This document shows, piece after piece, positions 7,800 to 16,192 of a DNA stretch of 64,000 nt. The position numbers were made by a program, and so were the translations under genes. Below the pieces are notes generated by a model. That model searched no databases, was not told the DNA's origin, and saw only the letters and a list, made by a program, of their open reading frames with translations. Each line of letters opens with the position of its first letter. Positions within the stretch are counted from its first letter, which is position 1. Origin of the DNA: Actinomadura sp. WMMA1423 (GTDB lineage Bacteria; Actinomycetota; Actinomycetes; Streptosporangiales; Streptosporangiaceae); NCBI RefSeq assembly GCF_006547145.1, contig NZ_CP041244.1, forward strand, positions 5,704,001-5,768,000, written 5' to 3'.

Positions 7800-9083
7800 A
7801 TGCGATACGCCTTCGTCGGGCTCGGCCACCGGGCGCAGATGTACGTGGACGCGCTGCTCGGCGAGTGGAGCGACACCGGTGAGATCACCGCGCTCTGCGA
7901 CCCCAACCGGACGCGCCTGCGCTACTACCTCGACCGGATCGGCCGCGAGGTGCCGTGCTTCGCCCCGGGCGGGTTCGGGGCGATGCTCGACCTCGCCGAC
8001 GCCGTCGTGGTGACGACCGTCGACGCCGTCCACGCCCGCTACGTGGTCGCGGCCCTCGACGCCGGGAAGGACGTCGTGGTGGAGAAGCCGCTGTGCACCA
8101 CCGCCGAGGACTGCGCCGCGATCGCCGAGGCGGCCGAGCGCGGGCCGGGCCGGCTCGTCGTCACCTTCAACTACCGCTACTCGCCGCGCAACAGCGCCGT
8201 CCGCCGGCTCGTCGCGGACGGCGCCGTCGGCGAGGTCACCTCGGTGCACTTCGACTGGGCGCTCGACACCATCCACGGCGCCGACTACTTCCGCCGCTGG
8301 CACCGCGCCAGGGCGAACTCGGGCGGGCTGCTGGTGCACAAGTCCACCCACCACTTCGACCTGGTCAACTGGTGGATCGCCGACGCCGCCGCCTCCGTCT
8401 ACGCCCAGACGTCCCTGCGCTTCTACGGCGCCGCGAACGCACGGGCCCGCGGCCTCACCGACCGGCCCGCGCGGGCCCGCGGCGCGGCCCGGCTCGGCAC
8501 CGACCCGTTCCTGCTGGACATGTCCGCCGACCCCCGGCTGAAGAGCCTCTACCTGGACGCCGAGCACGAGGACGGCTACCTGCGCGACCAGGACGTCTTC
8601 GGCGAGGGCGTGACCATCGACGACAACATGGCGGTCCTCGTCCGCTACGAGGGCGGCGCGCTGCTCACCTACTCCCTCAACGCGCACGCGCCCGCCGAGG
8701 GCTACCGGGCGGTCGTCAACGGCACCGCCGGACGGCTGGAACTGGACGTCGTCGAGCGCGCCTGGACGCCGCCGCACGCCGCGATCGACCCGACTGCGTC
8801 CGGCAAGGAGCACGCGGCGGGCGCGTCCGAGCGGCTGGTGCTGCACCGGCACTGGCGGGAGCCGGAGGAGATCGTGATCGAGAAGGGCGCGGGGGCGCAC
8901 GGCGGCGGCGACGCCCTGCTGCTGGACGACGTGTTCCGGGGGCCGTCGGACGACCCGCTCGCCCGGCAGGCCGGGTACCGCGCGGGCGTCGCCAGTGTGA
9001 TGATCGGCGTGTCCGCCGACCGGTCCGCCGCGACCGGTGCCCCCGTCGCGCTCACGGCACGAGGCACCCGGCAGGCCGACTGA
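7800..9083 (+). CDS. Gfo/Idh/MocA-family oxidoreductase
   Basis: A 427-aa NAD(P)-dependent oxidoreductase. It has an N-terminal Rossmann domain (MRYAFVGLGHRAQMYVDALL), the VVEKPLCTT motif with the active-site lysine, and the HKSTHHFDLVNWW segment common in this family. It is transcribed with the transporter and overlaps the next gene by 1 nt (TGATG). It is longer than the usual ~340-390 aa because of an insertion around residues 215-265 rich in arginine and acidic residues. It probably oxidises or epimerises an imported sugar or its derivative. Substrate is not identifiable. Confidence 0.85.
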   Translation: MRYAFVGLGHRAQMYVDALLGEWSDTGEITALCDPNRTRLRYYLDRIGREVPCFAPGGFGAMLDLADAVVVTTVDAVHARYVVAALDAGKDVVVEKPLCTTAEDCAAIAEAAERGPGRLVVTFNYRYSPRNSAVRRLVADGAVGEVTSVHFDWALDTIHGADYFRRWHRARANSGGLLVHKSTHHFDLVNWWIADAAASVYAQTSLRFYGAANARARGLTDRPARARGAARLGTDPFLLDMSADPRLKSLYLDAEHEDGYLRDQDVFGEGVTIDDNMAVLVRYEGGALLTYSLNAHAPAEGYRAVVNGTAGRLELDVVERAWTPPHAAIDPTASGKEHAAGASERLVLHRHWREPEEIVIEKGAGAHGGGDALLLDDVFRGPSDDPLARQAGYRAGVASVMIGVSADRSAATGAPVALTARGTRQAD

Positions 9084-10345
9084 TGTCCCCCGGACCACCC
9101 CGGCCCGCACACCTGCCAGTGCCCGGGAGCCCGGTGGACTCCGGCGGCGCGCCGGAGTCTCGGGGCGCGGGGGAGCCCGCTAGCACGCCGGAGCCGGGGG
9201 GCGCGAAGGAGCCCGCGAGCATGCCGGACTCTGAGGGCCGGATGGAGTTCGAGGGGCTGGGGGAGTTCGCGGGCTTGGCGGAGGTCGCCTCGCGGCAGTG
9301 CGGGCTCTTCCCGCCGCCGGGGCGCGATCTGTCCGCGCGGCTCAGGGCCGCGCTGGGCGTCCTCGATCTGCGCGCCCGTGACGTCCGGGTCGAGCGCCGC
9401 TGGACCCGCGACGGCCTGGACGGCGAGGAGCTGTCCTGGACGGTCGGCTTCGGCCCCCGCACCCGCGCCTACCTGCTGCGCCCGCACGGTGTCACGGGCC
9501 CGCTGCCCGGAGTCCTCGCGATGCACTGCCACGCCGGCATGAAGTGGGCGGGCAAGGAGAAGATCGCGGACGGCCCGGAGCCGCCGGAACCGGAGGTCGC
9601 ACGCCTGCGCGACCGGCTCTACGGCGGCCGGGCCTACGCGGGCGAGCTGGCCCGGGGCGGCTTCGCGGTGCTGGTCCACGACGGGTTCGCCTGGGGCAGC
9701 CGCCGGTTCACGCTGACGGATCCGCGGGTGGCGGGCTTGGGAGCGGACGCGAGCGAACCCGAACGCTACGAGCGCGCCGCCCGCGAGCACGAGCACGTCC
9801 TGGCGAAGGCGTGCACGCTGCTGGGCACCTCCTTCACGGGCGTCCTCGCGTCAGAGGACCTCGCGGCCGCGGCGTACCTGCGCTCCCGTCCGGACATCGC
9901 CTCCGTTCCCGGCTCCGCTTCCGTAGCCGCGATCGGGTTGTCGGGCGGCGGGGTGCGTGCCGCCGTCCTGGGCGCGCTCGATCGCGGCATCGGCGCCGTG
10001 GCCATGGCCGCGGCCGTCTCCTCGTTCCGTGACCTCGGTGAGGAGCACGTCGCGGCCCACTCCTGGATGATGTTCCCGCCGGGCCTGACCCGGGTGGCGG
10101 ACTGGCCCGGAGTGGTGGCCGCACGCGCCCCGGCTCCGCTGATGGTGCTCTACGCCGCCGCGGACCCGCTCTTCCCCGCGCGCGGCATGCGCCGGGCCCA
10201 TCGGCAGATCACCGACGCGTACCGGGAGGCGCCCGGCCGCTACACGGGCGTCTTCTTCGACGCTCCGCACCGCTTCGACCGCGCCATGCAGGACGCGGCC
10301 TTCGCCTGGCTCACCGCCGCGTTCGCAGGCGGTCCGCACCCGTAA
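9083..10345 (+). CDS. Alpha/beta hydrolase, probable sugar-ester esterase (dienelactone hydrolase/acetylxylan esterase-like)
   Basis: A 420-aa protein with a hydrolase core: nucleophile elbow GLSGGG, an acid in YAAADPLFP, and the histidine in FDAPHRF. The His-containing MHCHAGMKWAGKEKI segment lies where the oxyanion region is expected. No signal peptide is evident, so it probably acts on imported esters. The first ~60 residues are low-complexity with near-repeats (GEPASTPEP, KEPASMPDS), so the real start may be ATG 9221 or 9242 within this stretch. The start overlaps the oxidoreductase stop by 1 nt. Removal of acetyl or methyl esters from pectic fragments would fit the pectate lyase downstream, but that is inference. 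Confidence 0.75.
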   Translation: MSPGPPRPAHLPVPGSPVDSGGAPESRGAGEPASTPEPGGAKEPASMPDSEGRMEFEGLGEFAGLAEVASRQCGLFPPPGRDLSARLRAALGVLDLRARDVRVERRWTRDGLDGEELSWTVGFGPRTRAYLLRPHGVTGPLPGVLAMHCHAGMKWAGKEKIADGPEPPEPEVARLRDRLYGGRAYAGELARGGFAVLVHDGFAWGSRRFTLTDPRVAGLGADASEPERYERAAREHEHVLAKACTLLGTSFTGVLASEDLAAAAYLRSRPDIASVPGSASVAAIGLSGGGVRAAVLGALDRGIGAVAMAAAVSSFRDLGEEHVAAHSWMMFPPGLTRVADWPGVVAARAPAPLMVLYAAADPLFPARGMRRAHRQITDAYREAPGRYTGVFFDAPHRFDRAMQDAAFAWLTAAFAGGPHP

Positions 10346-10356
10346 AGGACTGCGGA

Positions 10357-10372
10357 GGCCCGCCCCCGGGCC
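10357..10372 (+). terminator. Small GC hairpin after the hydrolase gene
   Basis: GGCCCG (10357-10362) and CGGGCC (10367-10372) form a short stem 11 nt after the stop, without a T-run. It is a weak terminator candidate for the transporter operon. The rest of 10346-10493 shows no gene. Confidence 0.35.
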
Positions 10373-10493
10373 GCCGATTCAGACGGGCGAAATGGCAATG
10401 CGGTGGCTGCTTCCTGTCCTGGCGCGCCGTAAGATCGCGCGGGTTTGGATGGGTATTTCCGAGGGGTCGCGTCATGAAAGGATTGCAATCCTG

Positions 10494-10539
10494 TTGACGT
10501 ATTCTTGGCGCAGATCTAACGTGATGGAAAGCGCTTTCT
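10494..10539 (+). promoter_or_regulatory. Promoter and perfect palindromic operator of the pectate lyase gene
   Basis: TTGACG (10494-10499), 17 nt, then TAACGT (10517-10522) forms a promoter. GGAAAGCGCTTTCT follows at 10526-10539 and contains the perfect 12-bp palindrome GAAAGCGCTTTC. It lies where a repressor would block elongation. The untranslated leader to ATG 10783 would be about 240 nt, and I see no gene in it. Confidence 0.6.
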
Positions 10540-10782
10540 GAAGGCGGTCGGATGCCGACCGCACATCGCTCCCACCTCGACGTGGACTCATTCCGGGCCG
10601 CGTCGCCACAGAAAGGCGTCTTGACCGTGTCATCGATCGCTTCCGTGCGTGCTCGCCCCCCGCCGGGCTTCGGATCCCGCGATATGACTCAGAAAGCATC
10701 CGGTGCGGCGCCCGTCGGTCGCCGTACCATTCTCGCCTTTCCTCTGCCTTCGGGCATAATCACGTCCCAACGGAGAACGACC

Positions 10783-12363
10783 ATGCACCTGAAATCCCTC
10801 ATCGCGTGCGGAGGCGTGCTGTCCGGCGCGCTCGTCGCACTGTCCGGAACCACCGCCGCGCACGCCGCCACCGTCCGCTACGAGGCCGAGACCGCGCCGG
10901 CGGTGTGCACCGGCACCATCGACTCCAACCACAGCGGCTACTCCGGCACCGGGTTCTGCAACGGCACGAACCAGGCCGGCGCCTACGCGCAGTTAACCGT
11001 GAACGCCTCGGCGGCGGGCACCGCGACCCTGCGGATCCGCTTCGCCAACGGCACCTCCGCCGCGCGGCCCACCGACGTCGCGGTGAACGGCTCCACCGTC
11101 CCCGCCGTCACCTTCGAGGGCACGGGCTCCTGGGACACCTGGGCCTCCATGACGCTCACGGTCCCGGTGAACGGAGGGGCCAACACCGTCCGGCTCACCC
11201 CCACCGGCGCCGAGGGCCTGCCCAACATCGACTACGTCGAGGCCGACACCGGCGACACCCCGCCGCCCACCGGCGGCGACACGCTCTACGCGGCACCGGA
11301 CGGCAGGGACGGAGCGTCCGGGACCCAGTCGGATCCGACGACGCTGACCTCGGCGATCGGGCGCGTCACCGCGGGCGGGACGATCTACCTGCGCGGCGGC
11401 ACCTACCGCTACTCGCAGACGGTCGCCATCCCGCAGGGCCGGAACGGCGCGCAGGGCGACCGCACCGAACTTCTCGCCTACCCGGGCGAGACACCGGTCC
11501 TGAACTTCGCCGCCATGAGCGAGGACCCCGCCAACCGCGGCCTCGCCGTGAACGGGTCGTACTGGCACGTCCGCGGCGTCGTCGTCGAGCACGCCGGCGA
11601 CAACGGGATCTTCGTGGGCGGCAGCGGCAACGTCATCGAGCGCACGGTGACCCGCTTCAACCGCGACTCCGGGCTCCAGATCTCGCGGATCGCCTCCGAC
11701 ACCCCACGCGACCAGTGGCCCTCGAACAACCTCGTGCTGAGCGCGGAGTCGCACGACAACGCCGACTCCGACGGGGAGGACGCGGACGGCTTCGCCGCGA
11801 AACTCACCATCGGCTCCGGCAACGTGTTCCGCTACGACGTGTCGCACAACAACATCGACGACGGCTGGGACCTCTACACCAAGAGCGACACCGGCGCCAT
11901 CGGCCCGGTCACCATCGAGGACTCCCTCTCCTACGGCAACGGCACGCTGTCCAACGGCGGCCAGGCCGGGAACGGCGACCGCAACGGCTACAAGCTCGGC
12001 GGCGAGGACATCGCGGTCAGGCATGTCGTCCGGCGCAACATCGCCTACCGCAACGGCCACCACGGTTTCACCTACAACCGCAATCCCGGCCCGATGACGG
12101 TGTCGGACAACGTCGGCGTCGACAACGAGGAGCGGAACTTCTCCTTCGACGCGGGCACCTCGGTGTTCCGTGGCAACACCTCGTGCAGGTTCGGCGTGGA
12201 CGGCTCGAACGACAAGGTCGTCGGCGACGCCGACGGCTCCAACCAGTTCTGGACCGGCTCGAACGGCTCCCGGTGCTCCTCCTACGCCGGCTCCCTCGGC
12301 TGGTCCTTCGCGTCGGACGGCCGCCTCGTCGTGACCTTCGGAGGCAGAACCCCGACGCCATGA
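10783..12363 (+). CDS. Secreted carbohydrate-binding module plus PL9-type pectate lyase
   Basis: A 526-aa exported protein. The signal peptide is residues 1-28 (ending AHA). A CBM35/CBM6-like beta-sandwich spans about 30-155 (VRYEAETAP; NIDYVEAD). After a PPTGGD linker comes a right-handed parallel beta-helix. In the helix, D335 in DADGFAAK and D359/D360/D363 in DDGWD match in order the calcium-binding aspartates of Erwinia PelL (Pel9A), and K404 in GYKLGG matches its catalytic lysine. PL9 enzymes cleave polygalacturonate by beta-elimination. GGAGA at 10772-10776 supports ATG 10783; the longer frame from 10552 would cover the signal peptide. It is monocistronic and shares an operator type with the upstream transporter. 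Confidence 0.85.
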   Translation: MHLKSLIACGGVLSGALVALSGTTAAHAATVRYEAETAPAVCTGTIDSNHSGYSGTGFCNGTNQAGAYAQLTVNASAAGTATLRIRFANGTSAARPTDVAVNGSTVPAVTFEGTGSWDTWASMTLTVPVNGGANTVRLTPTGAEGLPNIDYVEADTGDTPPPTGGDTLYAAPDGRDGASGTQSDPTTLTSAIGRVTAGGTIYLRGGTYRYSQTVAIPQGRNGAQGDRTELLAYPGETPVLNFAAMSEDPANRGLAVNGSYWHVRGVVVEHAGDNGIFVGGSGNVIERTVTRFNRDSGLQISRIASDTPRDQWPSNNLVLSAESHDNADSDGEDADGFAAKLTIGSGNVFRYDVSHNNIDDGWDLYTKSDTGAIGPVTIEDSLSYGNGTLSNGGQAGNGDRNGYKLGGEDIAVRHVVRRNIAYRNGHHGFTYNRNPGPMTVSDNVGVDNEERNFSFDAGTSVFRGNTSCRFGVDGSNDKVVGDADGSNQFWTGSNGSRCSSYAGSLGWSFASDGRLVVTFGGRTPTP

Positions 12364-12387
12364 GGGCGTGACGCCGAGACGAGATGA

Positions 12388-12427
12388 CCCCGGCCTTCCC
12401 CTGGCGCGATGCCGGGGGTAGGCCGGG
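12388..12427. terminator. Hairpin between convergent pectate lyase and MarR genes
   Basis: Bases 12389-12401 pair with 12415-12427 (CCCGGCCT..CCCC with GGGG..AGGCCGGG, one T-T mismatch). It lies between the lyase stop at 12363 and the MarR stop at 12479 and could serve both directions. There is no T-run. Confidence 0.55.
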
Positions 12428-12478
12428 AGGCGGCGCACCCGGGGCCGGGCCGTGGTGCGCCGTCCGCCGGGCCCGCGC

Positions 12479-12943
12479 TCACTGCGCGCGCCCGGTTCCG
12501 TCGTGCCGGGCGCGCCTGGTGTCGACGTTGGCGGTCAGGGTCCCGAGGACGCCGGGCAGTTCCGCCACCGTCCGCTCGGGCAGGCCGGCCACCGTCTCCT
12601 CCGCCAGGGCGCACCACATCTCCTTGATCCGTTCGGCCAGGGCGGCCCCGGAGTCGGTGAGCTCCACGATGCTGGCGCGCTTGTCGGTGGGCGCCGGCGC
12701 GCGGCGCACGTGGCCGGACGCCTCCAGCTTGCGGACCATGAGCGTCACGCTGGGCGGCTCGCAGCCGAGCGCCTCGCTGAGCTGGGCCTGGATCCTCGGG
12801 CCGGTCCGGGCGAGTTCGAGCAGCAGCGTCTCCTGGCCGGGATGCAGGCCGAGCGGGGCCAGCAGCGCCGCGGCCCGGGCCCGGTGGCGCAGGCTCAGCA
12901 GGCGGATGGCCTGGTTGATCGCGTCGGCTCGGTCGAAGTCCAC
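12479..12943 (-). CDS. MarR-family transcriptional regulator
   Basis: A 154-aa winged-helix repressor. The DNA-binding core is IQAQLSEALGCEPPSVTLMVRKLEASGHVRRAPAPTDKRASIVELT, which has the recognition helix and the DxR wing of MarR proteins. It is divergent from the WrbA-like gene, with two palindromes in the gap, so it most likely represses both itself and that gene. MarR proteins near quinone reductases often respond to phenolics, quinones or oxidants. A single cysteine pair suited to redox sensing (C60, and one near 110) is present, but its function is not shown. Confidence 0.9.
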   Translation of the reverse strand: MDFDRADAINQAIRLLSLRHRARAAALLAPLGLHPGQETLLLELARTGPRIQAQLSEALGCEPPSVTLMVRKLEASGHVRRAPAPTDKRASIVELTDSGAALAERIKEMWCALAEETVAGLPERTVAELPGVLGTLTANVDTRRARHDGTGRAQ

Positions 12944-12952
12944 GGCCCCTCC

Positions 12953-12991
12953 TTGACGAGATAGTTATGCGCATAACATTATGCGGATAAC
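12953..12991. promoter_or_regulatory. wrbA-like promoter covered by two MarR-type palindromes
   Basis: GTTATGCGCATAAC (12964-12977) is a perfect 14-bp palindrome. ATTATGCGGATAAC (12978-12991) is a second, imperfect copy directly abutting it. They cover the spacer and -10 of a rightward promoter (TTGACG 12953-12958, 18 nt, CATTAT 12977-12982). The AT-rich patch stands out in the GC-rich background. Confidence 0.75.
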
Positions 12992-13020
12992 TAATTCTAG
13001 CGCGACGTCGAGGAGCCGAC

Positions 13021-13710
13021 ATGTCCGTGAAGGTCGCCGTGATCTACTACAGCTCGACGGGTGCGGTGCACGCGCTCGCGGAGGCCGTCGCCGAGGGCGC
13101 CGCCTCGGCCGGGGCCGAGGTGAGGCTGCGCCGGGTCGCCGAGCTGGCGTCCGGGAGCACGATCGACGAGAACCCCCGGTGGCGGCGGCACGCCGACGCG
13201 ACCGCATCGATCGCCGAGGCCGAGGTCGAGGACCTCGCCTGGGCCGACGCGTACGCGTTCGGCACGCCGACCCGCTTCGGCACGCCCGCCGCGCAGCTCA
13301 AGCAGTTCATCGACCAGAGCGCCGGGCTGTGGCGGGAGGGCGTGCTCGCCGACAAGCCGGTGACGGCGTTCACCTCCGCGTTCAACCGCCACGGCGGCAA
13401 CGAGGCCACGATCATCTCGCTGGCCAACGTCTTCTACCACTGGGGCGCGCTGATCGTCCCACCCGGCTACACCGATCCGGCCGTCTACGCCGCCGGGGGC
13501 AATCCCTACGGCGCCTCGTCGGTGTCAGGCCCGTCCGGCGAGGGCCCTGACACGGCGGAACTCGACGCTGCCCGCTACCAGGGCCGGCGCCTGGCCGAGA
13601 CCGCGCTGCGCCTGCTCGCCGGCAGCCGCGCCACGGAGGCGAACGGAAGCGCCGCGCTCGGGGGGCAGGCCGGCGCGGACGGGCTCGAAGCCGCTCCGCA
13701 GAGGGTCTGA
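13021..13710 (+). CDS. wrbA: Flavodoxin-family NAD(P)H:quinone oxidoreductase (WrbA-type)
   Basis: A 229-aa protein. The FMN phosphate loop is YYSSTGAVHALAEAV at the N-terminus, FGTPTRFGTPAAQLKQFID is the WrbA FMN-ring segment, and FTSAFNRHGGNEATI is the third signature. WrbA reduces quinones by two electrons and so avoids semiquinone. The C-terminal ~25 residues are extra and low-complexity. It is divergent from the MarR gene and 108 nt upstream of a DHA2 exporter, suggesting a detoxification unit. Confidence 0.9.
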   Translation: MSVKVAVIYYSSTGAVHALAEAVAEGAASAGAEVRLRRVAELASGSTIDENPRWRRHADATASIAEAEVEDLAWADAYAFGTPTRFGTPAAQLKQFIDQSAGLWREGVLADKPVTAFTSAFNRHGGNEATIISLANVFYHWGALIVPPGYTDPAVYAAGGNPYGASSVSGPSGEGPDTAELDAARYQGRRLAETALRLLAGSRATEANGSAALGGQAGADGLEAAPQRV

Positions 13711-13818
13711 GCGGCGGTGCCGTTCGTGTTCCGTCCCGGCTCCGCCGGCGCGGGGCGGGCGCCCGCAGGGCAGCCCGCCGCGCACCGGCCGCACCCCGAT
13801 CGCCCTTAGGAGGCGCTT

Positions 13819-15282
13819 GTGTCGTCCGAACCGATTGCGAAGACCCTGACCCGCGACCCCGTGGAGGCGAGGAGCGGGCCCGCCTGGATGGTCCTGGTGC
13901 TGGTGTGCGCCTGCCAGTTCATGGTGATTCTGGACGCGTCCATCGTCAACGTCGCACTGCCCTCGATCGACCGGGACCTCGGCTTCGGCGCCGCGGGCCT
14001 GGCCTGGGTGGTGAACGGCTACCTGCTCACCTTCGCCGGCCTCATGCTGCTGGGCGGACGCGCCGCCGACCTGTTCGGCCACCGCCGGACGCTGGCCGCC
14101 GGGATGTTCCTGTTCTCCGCGTCCAGTCTGGTCGGAGGCCTGGCGACCGCCCCGCAGGTCCTGGTCGCGGCCCGCGTCGTCCAGGGCGTGGGGGCCGCGA
14201 TGCTGGCCCCGGCGACCCTGGCCGTGATCAACACCGGCTTCCCGGGGGAGCGTGAGCGCGCCCGGGCGTTCGGGGCGTGGTCGGCCGCCGGCGGCGTCGG
14301 TGGGATGGCGGGCGCCGTCGCGGGCGGCGCCCTCACGACCGGCCTGTCCTGGCGGTGGGTCTTCCTGATCAACGTGCCGATCGGCGCGGTGCTGATCGTG
14401 GTCGCCATGACGTCGCTGGCCGGCGCCCGGACCGGGCGGCGCGAGCCGCTCGACCTCACCGGCGCCGTCACCGGGACGGCGGGCCTGGCCGCGCTCATCT
14501 ACGGCGTCATGCGGAGCACCGACCACGGCTGGACGTCCGCGCCGGTCGCCGGGCCGGCCGCGGCGGGCGTGCTCCTCCTCGCCGTCTTCCTCGTGGTGGA
14601 GGGCCGCTTCGCCGCCCGGCCGCTGATGCCGCTGCGGCTGTTCAGGATCCGGGGTGTCGCCGTGGGCAGCGGCATGCTGCTGCTCTTCGGAGGGATCGCC
14701 GTCGCGATGTGGTACTTCACGTCGCTGTTCCTGCAGAACGTCCTCGGCTACGGCGCGCTCCAGGCCGGGCTCGGGCAGACGCCCGCGGCCGTGATGTTCA
14801 TGGTGGTGGCACGCATCGCCGCCGGGCTGCTGCCCCGCGCCGGAGCGCGGCTGCTGGTACTGGCGGGCTGCGGCTGCTTCCTGGCCGGGTTCGGCTGGCT
14901 CTCCCAGGCCGGCGCCGGCGGCGGCTACGCCACCGCCGTGCTCGGGCCCACGCTGCTCGTCGCGGTCGGCATCGGGCTGACGTTCCCGACCCTCATGGCC
15001 GCGACGACCGCCGGCGTCCCCGCGGACGACGCGGGGATCATAGGCGGCCTGGCCAACACCGCCGCCCAGGCGGGCGGCGCGGTGGGCCTCGCCGTCCTGG
15101 CGGCGGCCGCCACCGCCGGGACTCGGGCGGCACCCGGCGGGTCGACCGCGGCCGAGGCCCTCGCCGCCGGCTACGACCGGGTCTTCGCCATGGCGGCCGG
15201 GCTCGGCCTGCTCATCGCGGCGGTCGGCCTGCTGCTGCCGCGCCGCGCGGCGGCCGCCCGACCGCAGGACGCGTCCGCCTGA
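13819..15282 (+). CDS. MFS drug/proton antiporter, DHA2 (EmrB/QacA) family
   Basis: A 487-aa membrane protein with about 14 transmembrane segments. It shows the DHA2 motifs FMVILDASIVNVALPSIDRD in TM1, LLGGRAADLFGHRR in the first cytoplasmic loop (motif A) and the motif C region GMAGAVAGGALTTGLSWRWVF. GTG 13819 is preceded by AGGAGG at 13807-13812. It probably exports a toxic aromatic or quinone-type compound together with the neighbouring WrbA-like enzyme. The next gene begins 43 nt later in another functional unit. Confidence 0.9.
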   Translation: MSSEPIAKTLTRDPVEARSGPAWMVLVLVCACQFMVILDASIVNVALPSIDRDLGFGAAGLAWVVNGYLLTFAGLMLLGGRAADLFGHRRTLAAGMFLFSASSLVGGLATAPQVLVAARVVQGVGAAMLAPATLAVINTGFPGERERARAFGAWSAAGGVGGMAGAVAGGALTTGLSWRWVFLINVPIGAVLIVVAMTSLAGARTGRREPLDLTGAVTGTAGLAALIYGVMRSTDHGWTSAPVAGPAAAGVLLLAVFLVVEGRFAARPLMPLRLFRIRGVAVGSGMLLLFGGIAVAMWYFTSLFLQNVLGYGALQAGLGQTPAAVMFMVVARIAAGLLPRAGARLLVLAGCGCFLAGFGWLSQAGAGGGYATAVLGPTLLVAVGIGLTFPTLMAATTAGVPADDAGIIGGLANTAAQAGGAVGLAVLAAAATAGTRAAPGGSTAAEALAAGYDRVFAMAAGLGLLIAAVGLLLPRRAAAARPQDASA

Positions 15283-15325
15283 CGGCCGATGCATCCGAGG
15301 GGTCGCATCCGTACGAAGTGGTCAT

Positions 15326-16192
15326 GTGGGATTCGTACGCAGAACACGGCTCGGCTGGGACGCCCCCGCGTCGAGACCCCTCGGACTGCTCGGCGCCGGC
15401 CTGCTGGGCGCGATGGTGGTCGCCCAGGTCGCGTCCGGGCTGAGACCTGAGCCGATCCGGCTGACCAGCGTCGTCGTGGTGCTGCTCGCGTCGAGCGCCG
15501 TGGCGTTCCTCGCGAGCCGGCACGGCCCCGGCCGCGCGGCCGGGGCCTTCGCCGCGGTGGTCGCCATCGGGTTCGCGGCCGAGTGGGTCGGGATCCGCAC
15601 GGGCCTGCCGTTCGGGGAGTACTCCTACACCTCCGTGCTGCAACCCCAGGTCGGCGGCGTCCCGGTCATCGTGGCGGTGGCGTGGGGCGGCATGGGCCTG
15701 GCCGCGCACGCCGTCGCGTCCGCGCTCGTGCGGGAGCGGGGACTCGCGCGGTGGGCGGTGGGGGCCGCGGCCCTGACGGCGTGGGACCTCTTCCTCGACC
15801 CGCAGATGCTGCGGCTCGACCTGTGGACGTGGGCGGACGGCGGCCCCTACCGTGACGTGCCGGTCAGCAACTTCGCCGGCTGGCTGATCGTGTCCTTCCT
15901 GGTCATGCTGGTGATCGACCTTCTGGTGGGCCGGGAGAGCGCGGGGCGCGGGAGCGCCGGACGGGAGAGCCTGGGACGGCAGGTCACCGCGTACCCGTTC
16001 CGGGAGCCGGTCCCGGCAGGCGGATCCGGCCCGTCGCGGGGGCTCGTCACGCTCTACACGGTGATGGCGGGCATGGAGACGGTTGCGTTCGCGGCGGTGT
16101 TCGAGCCCCGGGACCCGCTGGTCGCTGTGGCGGGCGGTGCGGCGATGGGGGCGTTCGCCGTCCCGGCTTGGAGGCGCGCATGGCGGAAGTGA
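15326..16192 (+). CDS. CruF-like carotenoid biosynthesis protein (carotenoid 1,2-hydratase family, DUF422)
   Basis: A 288-aa polytopic membrane protein with about seven hydrophobic segments. The region GFAAEWVGIRTGLPFGEYSYT and the DLFLDPQMLRLDLWTW segment are characteristic of the CruF/bisanhydrobacterioruberin-hydratase family, which adds water across the terminal 1,2 double bond of acyclic carotenoids. The GTG start at 15326 has no strong ribosome binding site. It overlaps the next desaturase gene by 13 nt. A tertiary 1-hydroxyl made here would be the acceptor for the downstream glycosyltransferase. A pair of GCATCCG repeats (15291-15297, 15305-15311) lies just upstream. Confidence 0.82.
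   Translation: MGFVRRTRLGWDAPASRPLGLLGAGLLGAMVVAQVASGLRPEPIRLTSVVVVLLASSAVAFLASRHGPGRAAGAFAAVVAIGFAAEWVGIRTGLPFGEYSYTSVLQPQVGGVPVIVAVAWGGMGLAAHAVASALVRERGLARWAVGAAALTAWDLFLDPQMLRLDLWTWADGGPYRDVPVSNFAGWLIVSFLVMLVIDLLVGRESAGRGSAGRESLGRQVTAYPFREPVPAGGSGPSRGLVTLYTVMAGMETVAFAAVFEPRDPLVAVAGGAAMGAFAVPAWRRAWRK

Noticed and set aside
5466..9110. A 1214-aa open frame on the minus strand across the ABC transporter and oxidoreductase genes
   Set aside because: It is the GC-skew shadow of the plus-strand genes, which have clear family motifs, signal peptides and ribosome binding sites. The translated minus frame is Arg/Gly/Val-rich low complexity.
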